A DNA stretch of 64,000 nt, from assembly GCA_033032865.1 (NCBI GenBank), contig JAWHQI010000229.1, forward strand, positions 1,426,001 to 1,490,000, written 5' to 3'. The translations under genes were made by a program, and so were the position numbers. The DNA comes from Dactylorhiza incarnata (lineage: Eukaryota; Streptophyta; Magnoliopsida; Asparagales; Orchidaceae). Position 1 is the first letter of the stretch, and each line of letters begins with the position of its first letter. Positions 21,818-32,065 of the stretch are shown one piece after another. The notes beneath the pieces were generated by a model. That model worked only from the letters and a program-made list of their open reading frames with translations. It had not been told where the DNA came from and made no database searches.

Positions 21818-22692
21818 TTAACTCCACGGCACTAATTTGGTGCCTAAATAATATATGCAACCAATGGTGTTGCGTCGATCATCAAGGCACCCTGCCCAAT
21901 CATTATCTGAGACGTCGGTGATTAAGTGATGTTGTTCGTCTTTCGAATACACAAGGCTGAAATCTTGAGTGACATTAAGATATCTTAGTATCCTCTTAAC
22001 TCCCTTTGGGTGTTTGATACTCGGTTCACTCATGTATCTTGAGGCAACACTCACAGCAAACTCAATATTATAAGGATGTGTGTTTGTCAAATAAATTAAG
22101 AACCCACGAGGTTGCAATAAATTTCAGTGTTTGTTTTCCCTTCTGTCCTTTTTCTTCCATTTTTCTGAATTGTTGATCGGAGTGATACTATTTGTATTCA
22201 TGTTGTCGTTCTACAATAGCTCAACCAAGTATTTGGTTTGATGCAGAGAAATACAATTACGTTGCTATGAATGTGAAGGCTCAAAAAACATCTCAATACT
22301 CCCTAATCAGTCATTTCATACTTGATTTGCATGTTTTGCTTAAACTCATTTCTGAGTATCAAAATGGGTGTTAGACACTACCAGATCATCAACATACAAG
22401 CTTAGAATCGAGTAATTCTATTTCCATAAGTTTTGATTCATAGAGAAGGTTCACTGAACTTTTTACAAAGAGATTTCTATCAATTAACTGTGCGTCTTCT
22501 GGTTCAAGCCCCTTGGAGCTTGCTTAAGGTCATACAATGTCTTCTTTAGCTTATGCATGTTTGATTATTCTTTCTTTATTCTCTAACATTCTGGTTGTTC
22601 GACAAAAACATCTTTTGTTAGCTCATCATTCAGAAAAGCTAACTTAGTATCCATTTGATGTACAATTAGAGCCATTTGAGATGTTATGGCAA
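21818..22692 (-). pseudogene. Copia RT and RNase H remnant (copia-A)
   Basis: On the minus strand, 22690-22600 has IVHQMDTKLAFLNDEL, 22530-22480 the KQAPRGL box, and about 22400-22380 the catalytic SLYVDDLVV. RNase H/connection text follows at 22117-21818 (MSEPSIKHPKGVKRILRYL, DNDWAGCLDDRRNTIGCIYYL). These are Ty1/copia motifs in order. Stops and frameshifts are present. The 5' part of the same element appears to be at 31463-32065 and 39118-39484, displaced by two large insertions. Confidence 0.85.
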
Positions 22693-23595
22693 GTAACAGC
22701 TAGTTTGTTTTTGTTGTGGGTTACTCGACGCTCTCACGGTCCGATCAAACTGAACCGTCTCAGCTCGAGAGTGAGCAAGCGCGCAAACAATCACAGAATG
22801 AACCAACAGGTGACGACAAGATGTTTTACGTGAAAAAAACTCGAAAGGGGAAAAAACCACGGGGTCAGATCAGTGTTGACCAATTCCACTATCTTTCAGA
22901 GTCGTTACAAATAATTGTTTCTCGAGGGTGACAGGTCAGCGCTTGTTACAATGAATTATCGGGATCTCATGAGTTGCTTGGTGAGAAGCGCAGTGAAGCG
23001 CGCCCGAGAGCAATCTGGAAGGATGAACGCAACAACGGAGCTCTGGACTTGAGATTTGGAAGCCGAGGGAGATCCTCAAAGCGCCTTTGAGGGGATCTTC
23101 GAAGGCCGAATGAAATCTTCGAACACTGAAGGAGATCTTCGAAGAAATCTTCAAACACCGAAGAAGATCTCTGAGAAATCTTCGAGGGAAGACTTTGGAG
23201 ATCTCTCTAGCGCCGAAGGTAATGTCTCCTTGAATGAGGGCTCCTTTTATAGTCTTTGAGAGAGACATCCTAAAAATTGCGCCTCCTTAACTTCCAGACG
23301 GGCGAATAGGAGTTCTCGATTGGGGGCACATGAATTATCATTTTTATGAATATAACGATCTTTCTCCCCGGGCGATTCGTGTAGGGCCGACGACGACGAT
23401 AGCGCGGCGGTGACAGCGGTGGGAGCCGAGCGTGGCAGTGTGAGGTGATAAGAGCAGCAATGGTGGCGGTGAGCGTGAAGATGGCGACGGTGAACGTGGA
23501 GATGGTGGCAGTGAGCACGACTTTGGCGGCGGCGATGAGCGACGGGAGGATGTTGTGGCATGGAGATGAGTGACGGGAGCATGTGGTGGCATGGA

Positions 23596-25268
23596 TGTTG
23601 TTAATGGAACGTTCACCTAGAGGGGGGATTAGGTGATCTGGCTTCTTTTTTGTTATTCAGCACGATTTACGAATATTCAAGCGGAGCACGAAAGTATAGC
23701 ACAAGAAATCACAGCAGACGACACAATATCTATAGAGGTTCCTCAAGACCGGGTGTCTTGAGTAGTCCTCTGTCCCTCTGCGCCTACCTAGCAGTGTGCT
23801 AGGCTCGGCAAACTCCGCCAAAACTTCTGGCCCGCAAGCCTTACAACACGGACTCGCAAGTCCTACAGCCTAAGCCCGCGAGCCCCTACTGCACCCGAGC
23901 CCTCAAGCTCGACACTCAGGCCCTCGAGCCCTACCTAGCTCAGACCCGCATGTCTAGCCTCTGCCCTGGCCCGCAAGCCTTCACAGGTCTGGCCCTCACG
24001 TCCTACCTAGCTCAGACCCGCAAGTCTAGCCTCTACCCTGGCCCGCAAGCCTTCACAGGTCTCAAGCCCTCAAGCTTGACAATATTGGACCCGCAAGTCC
24101 ACTGCCCTGTCCCTCAAGCCTCACAGCTCTCCAGCCCTCAAGCTAGACACTCAGATCTGAAACCAGATCTTACAGATTTGGCCCTCAAGCCTTACAACAA
24201 TAATGGTTGAAATAAAAACTCTGCCTGATGAAGATCGGCAACTTGAGGTTGAAGAAGATGCTCCTGATTCAGATCTTAAATGCACAGTTCTTCTTCAATC
24301 TCTCCTGATGAGGAACGGATTCTTATCAGTCGATCAAATGACTGATTCTTGCGAGAACACTTTTTGAGAATTCTTGTTTTTCTCTTGCTTTCTTTACGCC
24401 GCTGTTACTGTTCTATTTGTTGTATGTGTAAGTTCTTTCTTGTTGATTCTGCTTTTAGGGCAACCACTTGTCTCTTTTATAAGACTGCGAGGCCTCCAAC
24501 GGTCTTCTGAAAAAGTCTCTTAATTGTCAGAGCTCCCTTTCCGTAAAAGCACGCTCTGAAATGACAGTCAGGCGGCGGCATTAAATGCAGACTGCGCGTG
24601 ATCAAATATTTGAATTTGCCTCGACAATATTTCCAGCTTCATGCCAATACTGACAACATCACGACGACAGACTTCATCGTTGTCTTAGACTTTGGTAAGT
24701 CTTCTAGCTTCTGCCTCTGACATTGATATCTCGACGATACGAGATATCCTGGCATTTCTGTTTTGTCGTCGGATATGCCATCTCTGACTGTGTCGTCATG
24801 ACCTTCTTTGTTGCAGATTGTCGTCGTAACAACATTATCTTGTCGACGACATAAACGATATCATTGACACTGATCTTCCCTTTGCCTTTTCAACGACATT
24901 CATTCTGACGTAGTCTCATCGATGTCAAGGCTTCTTCGATGATGTCGACGATACTGCATCTTCTCGACGACATTCCTTCCTTTGATATCTTCTGGATATT
25001 GCCTTTTCAACGATAAGGCTACTTTGATGATGTTGACGATACTGCATCTTCTCGACGACATTTCTTCCTTTGATATCTTTTGGATATTGCTTTGCTCATC
25101 ATCCTGACGGCAAGCATACTTTGTCGACGACATCTCGTATTCTTTTCGACGACATTGTACTTTAATTTCCTGAGATTATGAGCTAGAGAAGTGATCAAAT
25201 ACAAAGTGAAGTAGTCTTGACTTGGTGACTTCTTCAAATCAGGAATCATGTAGGCAAGATTCCCAACA
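23596..25268 (-). mobile_element. SIRE-like copia solo LTR (1.67 kb)
   Basis: It starts TGTTGTTAATGG and ends GATTCCCAACA, with TSD ATGGA/GTGGA (four of five) at 23591-23595 and 25269-25273. Near the left edge it has the CACCTAGAGGGGGGATTAGG motif typical of SIRE/Maximus-type LTRs, read from the minus strand. A minus-strand TATA box (TTATAAAAGAGAC) is near 24480. Inside are runs of CCCGCAAGCC / CAAGTCCTAC repeats (23820-24200) and a tandem TCGACGACAT-rich array. Confidence 0.85.
24940..25095. repeat. Two tandem copies of a unit of about 80 bp in the SIRE-like LTR
   Basis: GATGATGTCGACGATACTGC at 24940 recurs as GATGATGTTGACGATACTGC near 25025. Each copy continues with ATCTTCTCGACGACATT, CCTTTGATATCTT and TGGATATTG. 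The shorter word TCGACGACA recurs upstream and downstream as well. This is expansion within the LTR rather than coding sequence. Confidence 0.85.
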
Positions 25269-25572
25269 GTGGAGATGAGCGTTGCGGGAATGTGCGGTGG
25301 TCGTGGAGTCGAGTGCGGCTGTGAGAGGGGAGTCATGCGACTTCGGACACGTAGGAGTTGTACGACCGGCGCGACACCTGGGGGGGCGCATTCTGCGCCC
25401 CCCCCCCCCGGGCCGCGCAGATGCGCGCCCCCGATCGAGTAGAATTCGCGACCTCCGGTCGTGCAGAGGTAGCATGAGGAAGGCGCAGCAAGCGCGGTCT
25501 CCAACCACACAGAGGCCGCGTGGCATGCGCGGGGCCGCGCGACATGCGCAGGGGCAGTGAGATCGATGTTCA

Positions 25573-26129
25573 TGTTATGTTGGTTTGAAATTTCAAACCT
25601 CACCAGCACATCCCATGTGATCCACCATGTTGTCTTAATTTGATTATTTTAATCAAAAGAAAAATAATCAAAAGTTATTTGTTTGGGCAAGCATGCAACC
25701 CTCGTGATGATTAAAAAAAGGTTACAAAAGGATGCTACCATGGAAGAAAGAATCGGAGCAGAACCATGGAAGTATCACCAAAGCTAGAGGAGAAGAGGTG
25801 CGAGCTTGGTTTCGAAGGTGTGCATAATTGCAGTTGGCCTCGACATGTTACTCTTGGGGGGGGGGGGGGGTGGACGTTGTGAATCGACGTCGAAGGTTCT
25901 CGGGCGAACCTTGTGTGTCCTCTTTGATAGCAGGTTGTAGTCAAAGTTTTGCATTCTCCCCGAATTGTATTGTTGTACGTCATAATTTGCGGTTACTTAT
26001 CAAACGTGTTGCACTTTCTCCTTATTTGAGTTGTGGCAATACTGTTGTTATAAAATATTGCCGAGTTTTCGCATTTCTTTCCTTGTAGTTCCGACTGTCT
26101 TGAGGAATTATTCCACTTAATTCCCAACA
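25573..26129 (+). repeat. 5' LTR of copia-B
   Basis: It is 557 bp and shares TTTGAAATTTCAAAC, GGCAAGCATGC, GGAAGAAAGAATCGG, CGACGTCGAAGGTTC and TATAAAATATTGCCGAG with the interrupted right LTR. It contains a run of about 14 G at 25857-25870. It lacks a segment of about 95 bp present in the right copy around 28500-28620. Confidence 0.92.
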
Positions 26130-27479
26130 AGTGATATCATAGCTAGGTTCGGTAGGCGATCGTGATTGGATGCTCTAGGAAGGGTCTGGTTGCAGTGGTG
26201 AACTACTAAGTCCTCTTCCCATCCTTTCAAACTCGGACTTTGAACAAATCAGGTCTTCTAGTTTGCTGGGGATAGTCTTGGCAAGGAAGAACACAGTTCT
26301 AGAGAGGTTTTTAGTAGAGAAGTTCAACGGTAGTGAGAACTTTAGTCCATGACATATTCGAGTTAAGGATATGATGGTTCAGCAGGGCTTGATTCGAGTT
26401 TTGTGGGGGCGAGATAAATTGCCCGTAGCGATAAAGGATAATAATTTGGATGAGAGTGTCACGAGCATGATCAGGATGTGGATCGCAGATCAAGTGTTAT
26501 TCAATATTGGGTTAGAGCATACTGCAATTGGGCTTTGGGAAAAGTTGGAGTGGTTGTATTTGATAAAATTTGTGACCACAAGATTATTGCTAAAGCAATG
26601 CCTTTATGCACTAAAGATGCAGGAAGGTGACAACCTGCATGAACACTTCAATGTGTTCAACGGTATTCTGAGTCAATTGTATGTGGTTGACTCGAAGGTA
26701 GAGGACGAAGACAAAGCTCCCTTGCTTCTTACCTCACTACTGGCGTCCTACAGGCACATGGAGACTATGCTCCTGTATGGGAAGAATACGTTAGGGTTGG
26801 AAGAAGTCACGTCGACGTTGTTGTCCAGTTAGATGTTGAAGGACCCCACTCATAGGGTGACCAGATATTGGTAGTGCATGAACATACGCGAGAGGAGTTT
26901 CAACAGAGGATCGAGTAGTGCACGGAGTTGGTCGGCGTCGAAGAAGGCGGTGACATGTTTCCATTGTATAAGAGAAACTGTTCGCAACGTGCAGGAAGTT
27001 TTGGAGCTTCAAAGGACATCCAGGATGCGAGCATAGTGACATTGGACCTGGAAGGAGATGACAGATTTTACTGTGTCTCTGAGAGTCAGGGTGACTCTGA
27101 TAGCTGAATACTTGATTCTGGTGCATCGCAGCACGCTTGCTCAGACACGTCGATGTTCAATTCCTTAGAGGTGATAGTCAGGTCGGTTATGCTGGATGAC
27201 GGCTCGAGATGCGATGTCACGGAGATAAGAACGGTGGACTTGCAGATATAGGATGGAGCGATATGTAGTCTTGAGAGGGTGCATCTGGTGCCGAAGCTGC
27301 GTAAGAATCTGATGTCGTTGGGCAGATTAGACTTGGAAAGTTGCAGCTGGGCAGCCAAACATAGAGTTATGACGGTGATGCAAGGGCGTACCGTGCTCAT
27401 GCGAGCTATACATCGCAGTAGACTATATCGACTGATGGTGACAACGGTATGAGGCGGTGAGCACATGATTTCTGCTGTC
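26130..27479 (+). pseudogene. gag and protease remnant of copia-B
   Basis: The open stretch 26371-26832 is a UBN2-type copia gag (MMVQQGLIRVLW, GLWEKLEWLYLIK, LKMQEGDNLHEHFNVFN). It is preceded by KFNGSENFSP and a TGA where tryptophan is usual (near 26349). Downstream, at about 27113-27160, lies the protease active site ILDSGASQHACSDTSMF, then the pre-integrase text LVPKLRKNLMSLGRLD. Frames are broken by stops. The coding region ends shortly before 27480, where the solo LTR entered. Confidence 0.85.
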
Positions 27480-27484
27480 AATAG

Positions 27485-28151
27485 TGTTGAAACTCGGATA
27501 CCAGTTAAACTAAGTTGAGACTGGGGGGAGTAGCTTGAGTTACTTCTCTCTTCATTAGATCCCAAGAGCTAAGGATTTTGAGCCTAAAACTGGCCCTCAC
27601 TATTAGATGGATGTATGCCTATGAACAGACCCACAGGCTGCAGCGAGGAAGTCCAGCCACTAACTTAGAAGTTTTGTATCACTTCCCCTCCTACAACCAG
27701 GAGCTGAGCCCGCACCTCAGATAACACGGAAAGGAACGGAAAAAAACTCCAGCTCTCTATGGGGGTTGGATATGTGTTGATCTGAGGAATAACGGGTCCT
27801 CTTTATAGGCAAATCCTTATGAGGGCAAATTAGTCTTATTGGTCTGCGGGTAGTTATTTCCGCCTTAACCAAATTGCTATCCGCAGACCCAAATGGTCTG
27901 CGAACAGCCCCTCGCGCTTTCTCGGAAGTACTAATCGCAATCATGTTGGTCTGCGGATAGAGAGAGGGGGCTCGCGAGTCAGATCGATCTGAGCTCGCCT
28001 CGCCATACCCTGGGGCGAGTTCGTCTGAGGCGTACCGACTCGCCCCGCCTAACCCTAGAGCGAGTTAACCTGAGGCGTACCGACTCGCCCCGCCTTACCA
28101 TGGGGCATGTTAGGCCGGTCTTGGGCCTACTCGCCTAATACGAGTTGTACA
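27485..28151 (-). mobile_element. Solo LTR in copia-B (family L1-related)
   Basis: It starts TGTTGAAACTCGG and ends GAGTTGTACA, with a perfect TSD AATAG at 27480-27484 and 28152-28156. A GAGCTGAGCC-CAACCAGG region and the minus-strand TATA-like box CCTATAAAGAGG near 27810 match the layout of the two other L1 copies, but overall sequence is more diverged. It contains three imperfect copies of CTGAGGCGTACCGACTCGCC-type text at 28000-28110. Confidence 0.88.
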
Positions 28152-28709
28152 AATAGAGTTGACAGTCGTGGTGATGCAGTGGATCGCCTTCCCAGGAGTC
28201 GGGTTCGACGAGTCAATTTCCACGATCCGGTTGCGTCGACTTTCCCGGATTGAGCTAGTTCAGGATGGAGTCGACTGGAGCTGGTCGACTGACACCTCAG
28301 CCAGTGAGGTGGTGCTTCATGCAGATGCTCAACGCAGTTTGGTGCTTCGTGCAGACAGTGTTTCGTGTAGATGATGTTTTTTGTGCCGAATGTGGTGGTG
28401 GTGTTTGAAATTTAACCAAGGTGGTGAATTGTTAGGTTGGTTTGAAATTTCAAACTCACCGGCACATCCCACGTGATCCACCGTGGTGCCTTATTTGATT
28501 ATTTTAATCAAAATATTGGAATCTTTTGATTAAAATAATCAAATGTTCTTTGTTTTCGTTATTTTAATCATAAGTAACGTATAAATCAAAAGTTCTCAAA
28601 TGGTGGCTGACTATTTCTTGACTTTGGGCAAGCATGCTACCCTCGTGATGATTTAAAAAAAAAGGTTATAAATGTATGCTTTCATGGAAGAAAGAATCGG
28701 GGCAGAACC

Positions 28710-29583
28710 TCTTGGGGATAACGCGGAATCCATTCTTCGGGCGCAACCAAATTAATACAGGGCGACACAAGAATAACACAAAAATCCTGAACCAAGTGCA
28801 CCGCATATATTAAATATATAACTGCAATATTCATATACGAAGAAGTATACCAACGCCCCTTACAGAAAACGCCGCGGAGAAGCCAGACTCGCTCGATCCG
28901 CTGGAGAGAGAACAATCTTAACTGCAATCCGCTAGCATAGTGGACGCACAAGGTTCGTGACAGAACGAACCTTCGTCGTCGTTAGACGACCCACCACCAC
29001 CGGAGAAGCACTCCACCGAGACGTACTTGGCCTTGCCGCGCCTACGCAGCCCGCCATCGTGTCTCCGCCAACCATAAACTCGTCACACCCGCTCCAGCCC
29101 GTCGCAGCCTTGCCGCACACGTCGCAGCCCGCCACAGCCCTGCCACACTCATTGCAGCCCGCCGCCGTCTTGCCGCACTTGTTGCAGCCCGCCGCCGCCT
29201 CGCCGCACCAACATCCGCCGGCCTACTCCTGCCGACATGCTCCGGCGATCGCTGGCGCCGAAAGGCGCCGGCCACGACCCTCGGCCTCGTGATCAGGATG
29301 AGATGGAGCCTTCTTCCTTGAGTTCCACGGTTCTTCTGGTGGCTGTTGTTACATCAACCTCCCTGCCATCTTTTATAAGTCAAAAAATTATATTTTATAC
29401 ATATAATTTCTTTCTTTAATTCTCACGTGAGGCATGCAGGGATGGAGAGGTAAGTTTCAACTTTTCCTCCTTTTTTTTTTTTTCTTTCTTGGCACATGGG
29501 CTGCTGCTTATGGAGGGGAGTCAAAGATTTCATGCTTCACGTGGTGGCATATGGAGTGTTGAAATTTTCAAACCAACTCAACA
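28710..29583 (-). mobile_element. Solo LTR (874 bp) in the copia-B 3' LTR
   Basis: On the minus strand it starts TGTTGAGTTGGTTTG and ends ATCCCCAAGA. The TSD is GAACC at 28705-28709 and 29584-29588. Its start resembles that of copia-B itself (TGTTRKGTTGGTTTGAAATTTC), so it is a relative inserted in the opposite orientation. A TTATAAAAGATGG box lies near 29370. The GC-rich GCCGCC stretch at 29090-29250 makes Ala/Arg-rich ORFs that I reject as genes. Confidence 0.9.
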
Positions 29584-29710
29584 GAACCGCGGAAGTATCA
29601 TCAGAGCTAGAGGAGAAGAGGAGCGAGCTTGGTGTCAAATGCGTGCGTAATTGCAGCTGGCCTCGAGAGTGTTCCTCTTGGGGTGGTGGCGGTTGGACAT
29701 TGTGGATAGA

Positions 29711-31118
29711 TGATGCGTGCAAATATAATACTAATTTAAAGGCAAGTGCACCCGTCGATCAAGTAATAAAATGATGAATAAAAGTATCGTCCCATGAAGA
29801 TTGAGTTAAACAAGTACTGAAATGTGCATCAATTCTAATTTTATTTGGAAAATCGATTTTTGAGATGATTTAAAAGTAATAAAATTCAACAAAATATATT
29901 AAGGATAGTAATCAAGAGCACACACACAATTGAATTCAGGAGAGAGGATTGCTAGGGTTTTTGGTTTCACCGATAGTTTTTAATATAAAGAAATTATATT
30001 TTAAAGTAATTTTTTATTTTATATGAATGCGGGGCTTCACAAGAATACTCAATATCCCTTGGTCTGGGTATATCGAATCCCCTCTATCTATTTAATATCC
30101 TTTGATCCAGATATATTGAAATAGAGAGATGAGTTACGTTTTGTGAGATTTGGAATTACAAGTCTAAGACCGCTGCGTGTATGAACGAATATTGGTCCTA
30201 TTCGTTAACCTCACGAAATAATTTGCGTAAATATTAACTTAGAAATCATGGTCCGATCTTCTAAGTATATGAGATCTTTTCGACACAAATTATAATCATA
30301 TGAAATAGTGATCATTAAAAATATTAAAAACCTTAGGTTACACCATAACCCTAGCAAAATAAAGCTTAGCTCTTCATACTTAGAGATAGATGAAATTTAA
30401 ACATTAATTAAGCATTAAACATTAATTAAAACCATTAACAACTAAAAATATCTCCCTGTTCGGCTGCTTGCGATGGAGGCGTTCCCGATCGGCTCGTCCG
30501 TGCGCTGCTTCAGGATCGAGCGACTCCAATGTCGGAAGGAGGAGATCTCCAATGGTGAATGGCGTGCGCTCTCTCCCTCACGATGCCCTCTGGTAAGAGC
30601 TCACAAATCCTCGATTTCCTCCGATCGTTCGATGCCTCCAATCGGTCGATTCCCTCCGGTATTTATAGATTCGAATCCATCTCCATTTCTCCCAACCGCG
30701 CGAACCACGTGCTCCTCTACTGCAGTTTTCTTCTTCTTTAATGGTCGGCAGCCCCTTTTCTTGACCGACGAGTAGCTCTCGACGCACGAGCGTATTCCCG
30801 ATGTCCAAAGTTGCGGCTGCTGTGCTCTGGTCGTGATTTGCGGCTGCCCTGCATTCCTCCAGTCGTGATATGCGGCTATTGCATTTCTTTCTTACTTCTG
30901 AAGTTCCCATGCTCATCATGAAGCACATGTTTCCTTCTCTAGGGTTATTTATGTTGGATTTGTATGATAAACCCTTCAATTCCTTTGCTATTACTTCAGT
31001 CCTGCATTAAAACACAAAATCATGTAAAATTTGTCTCAATTGAACTTCAAATGATATAATATAGAGAGATTTGATAACTAATTATAGCTAGAAATGTATA
31101 TGATATTTAGTGTTATCA
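29711..31118 (-). mobile_element. Solo LTR (1.41 kb), probably gypsy type, in the copia-B 3' LTR
   Basis: It starts TGATGCGTGC and ends GTGTTATCA, with a perfect TSD ATAGA at 29706-29710 and 31119-31123. The words GGCAAGTGCACCCGTCGA and AGTATCGTCCCATGAAGATT near the left edge are widespread in plant LTRs that end this way. A minus-strand TATA box (TATAAATACCGG) lies near 30660. No coding sequence was seen. Confidence 0.9.
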
Positions 31119-31462
31119 ATAGACGTCGAAGGTTCCCGAGCGAACCTTGTGCATCCACTTTGATAACACATTGCAGTCAAACTGCCAAAGTTTTACATTC
31201 TTCGCGGAGTATATTGTCGTCCGTCTTCATCTGCGGTACTCTCCAGATGCTTTGTACTTTCTCCTTATTTGAGCTGTGACAATATTGTTGTTATAAAATA
31301 TTGCCGAGTTTTCGCATTTTCTTTCCTCGTAGTTTCGACTGACCCGGGGAATTATTTCACCTAATTCCCAACAGTTCATACCTCCGCTATTACACTAGAC
31401 ATTTCACCGCCGCGGGTTGGTGGTGTTGCGCCGTAAGATTCCCTTGTCGGGAGTCTTACACA

Positions 31463-32065
31463 GGCAAACCATATACAAGGTTGTGTTTTGACTAAGATTT
31501 CTGAGATTTGTGCAATTTACATGTCCAAACCTCAAGTGCCAAAGGACATTTTGTTCTTTGTTCTACTGAAGGAGTGGAGAGAGCTGCAGACTCTTTTAAC
31601 GATAATCTCAATGGAAATACTTTATTTGAAGACTGAAGTCATAAGTATGTCGATCAATATATTGGAAGATCCAATTATATTGCATATATTGTCTTTGAAT
31701 AAAACTTGGTAGCCTCATTTATAACAGCTGACCAACTCTCAATAAATTCTGAGCAAGTCCAGAACATGTTGGACATCATTTATTACTTTGTTTTCACCAT
31801 TTGCTGTAGTTATGCAGACAGTTCCTTTACCTTCAATTCAGCGAGATTTCCCATCTCCTAAAATAACTTATGCTTTGAGATTTTCATTTAGATAAGTGAA
31901 TTTTTGTATGTTATTTGTCACAGGCTTTGAACAACTGCTATCAACATAGCAGGTATCTTCTGCAGAATCACTGGATTTAAGACAGGAGCACAATCCTTGG
32001 CTTCGTGATTGTATTTCCTATTGAATATTTCGCTCATATTATGCCTGCATCTTTCGATACAGACT
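31463..32065 (-). pseudogene. Protease and GAG-pre-integrase remnant of copia-A
   Basis: The minus strand reads CYVDSSCSKPVTNNIQKF (protease active site, with DSG changed to DSS), then VILGDGKS, IEGKGTVCI, VQHVLDLLRIY, GYQVLFKDNICNI and LWHLRFGHVNCTNL (GAG-pre-integrase). Five or more stops and a frameshift are present. It ends at 31463 in GLP, where the composite insertion begins; the RT part resumes at 22692. The integrase expected between them is absent. Confidence 0.8.

Larger units (their letters stand above)
25573..31373 (+). mobile_element. Internally deleted Ty1/copia element (copia-B) with three nested solo LTRs
   Basis: LTRs start TGTTATGTTGG / TGTTAGGTTGG and end AATTCCCAACA at 25573-26129 and 28430-31373. 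A perfect TSD GTTCA flanks the element (25568-25572, 31374-31378). The primer site is a degraded GTGATATCATAGC and the polypurine tract is AAGGTGGTGAAT before the right LTR. Internally only gag and the start of protease/GAG-pre-integrase remain; integrase and RT are missing. Solo LTRs sit at 27485-28151, 28710-29583 and 29711-31118, each with its own TSD. Confidence 0.93.
28430..31373 (+). repeat. 3' LTR of copia-B, split by two solo LTRs
   Basis: The LTR runs 28430-28709, resumes at 29589-29710, and finishes at 31124-31373. When the two insertions and their duplicated 5-mers are removed it aligns with the left LTR from end to end. It ends AATTCCCAACA before the TSD GTTCA. Confidence 0.9.
22693..31462 (-). 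mobile_element. Composite insertion in copia-A: 1.3-kb solo LTR broken by later elements
   Basis: The copia-A coding text stops at 22692 and resumes at 31463, and the 5-mer GGCAA occurs at both junctions (22688-22692 and 31463-31467). After removing the SIRE-like solo LTR (23596-25268) and copia-B (25573-31373), about 1.3 kb remains. Its right edge on the minus strand begins TGTGTAAGACTCCCG, and a TATAAAAGGAGCC box lies near 23250. This fits a solo LTR on the minus strand. The left terminus (GTAACAGC) is not a clean LTR end, so the call is moderate. ORFs across 22936-23616 and 25239-25609 are within this LTR and I do not treat them as genes. Confidence 0.55.

Noticed and set aside
21607..21860. 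Cys/Val-rich and His/Thr-rich ORFs
   Set aside because: They are translations of a degraded TG microsatellite.
23247..23616. Three overlapping minus-strand ORFs rich in Ser, Pro, His and Arg
   Set aside because: They lie in GGTGGCGG-rich LTR sequence, with three frames open at once and no domain.
25239..25609. GC-rich ORFs on both strands around a C-run
   Set aside because: Part of the interrupted solo LTR left of copia-B; all frames open because of GC content.
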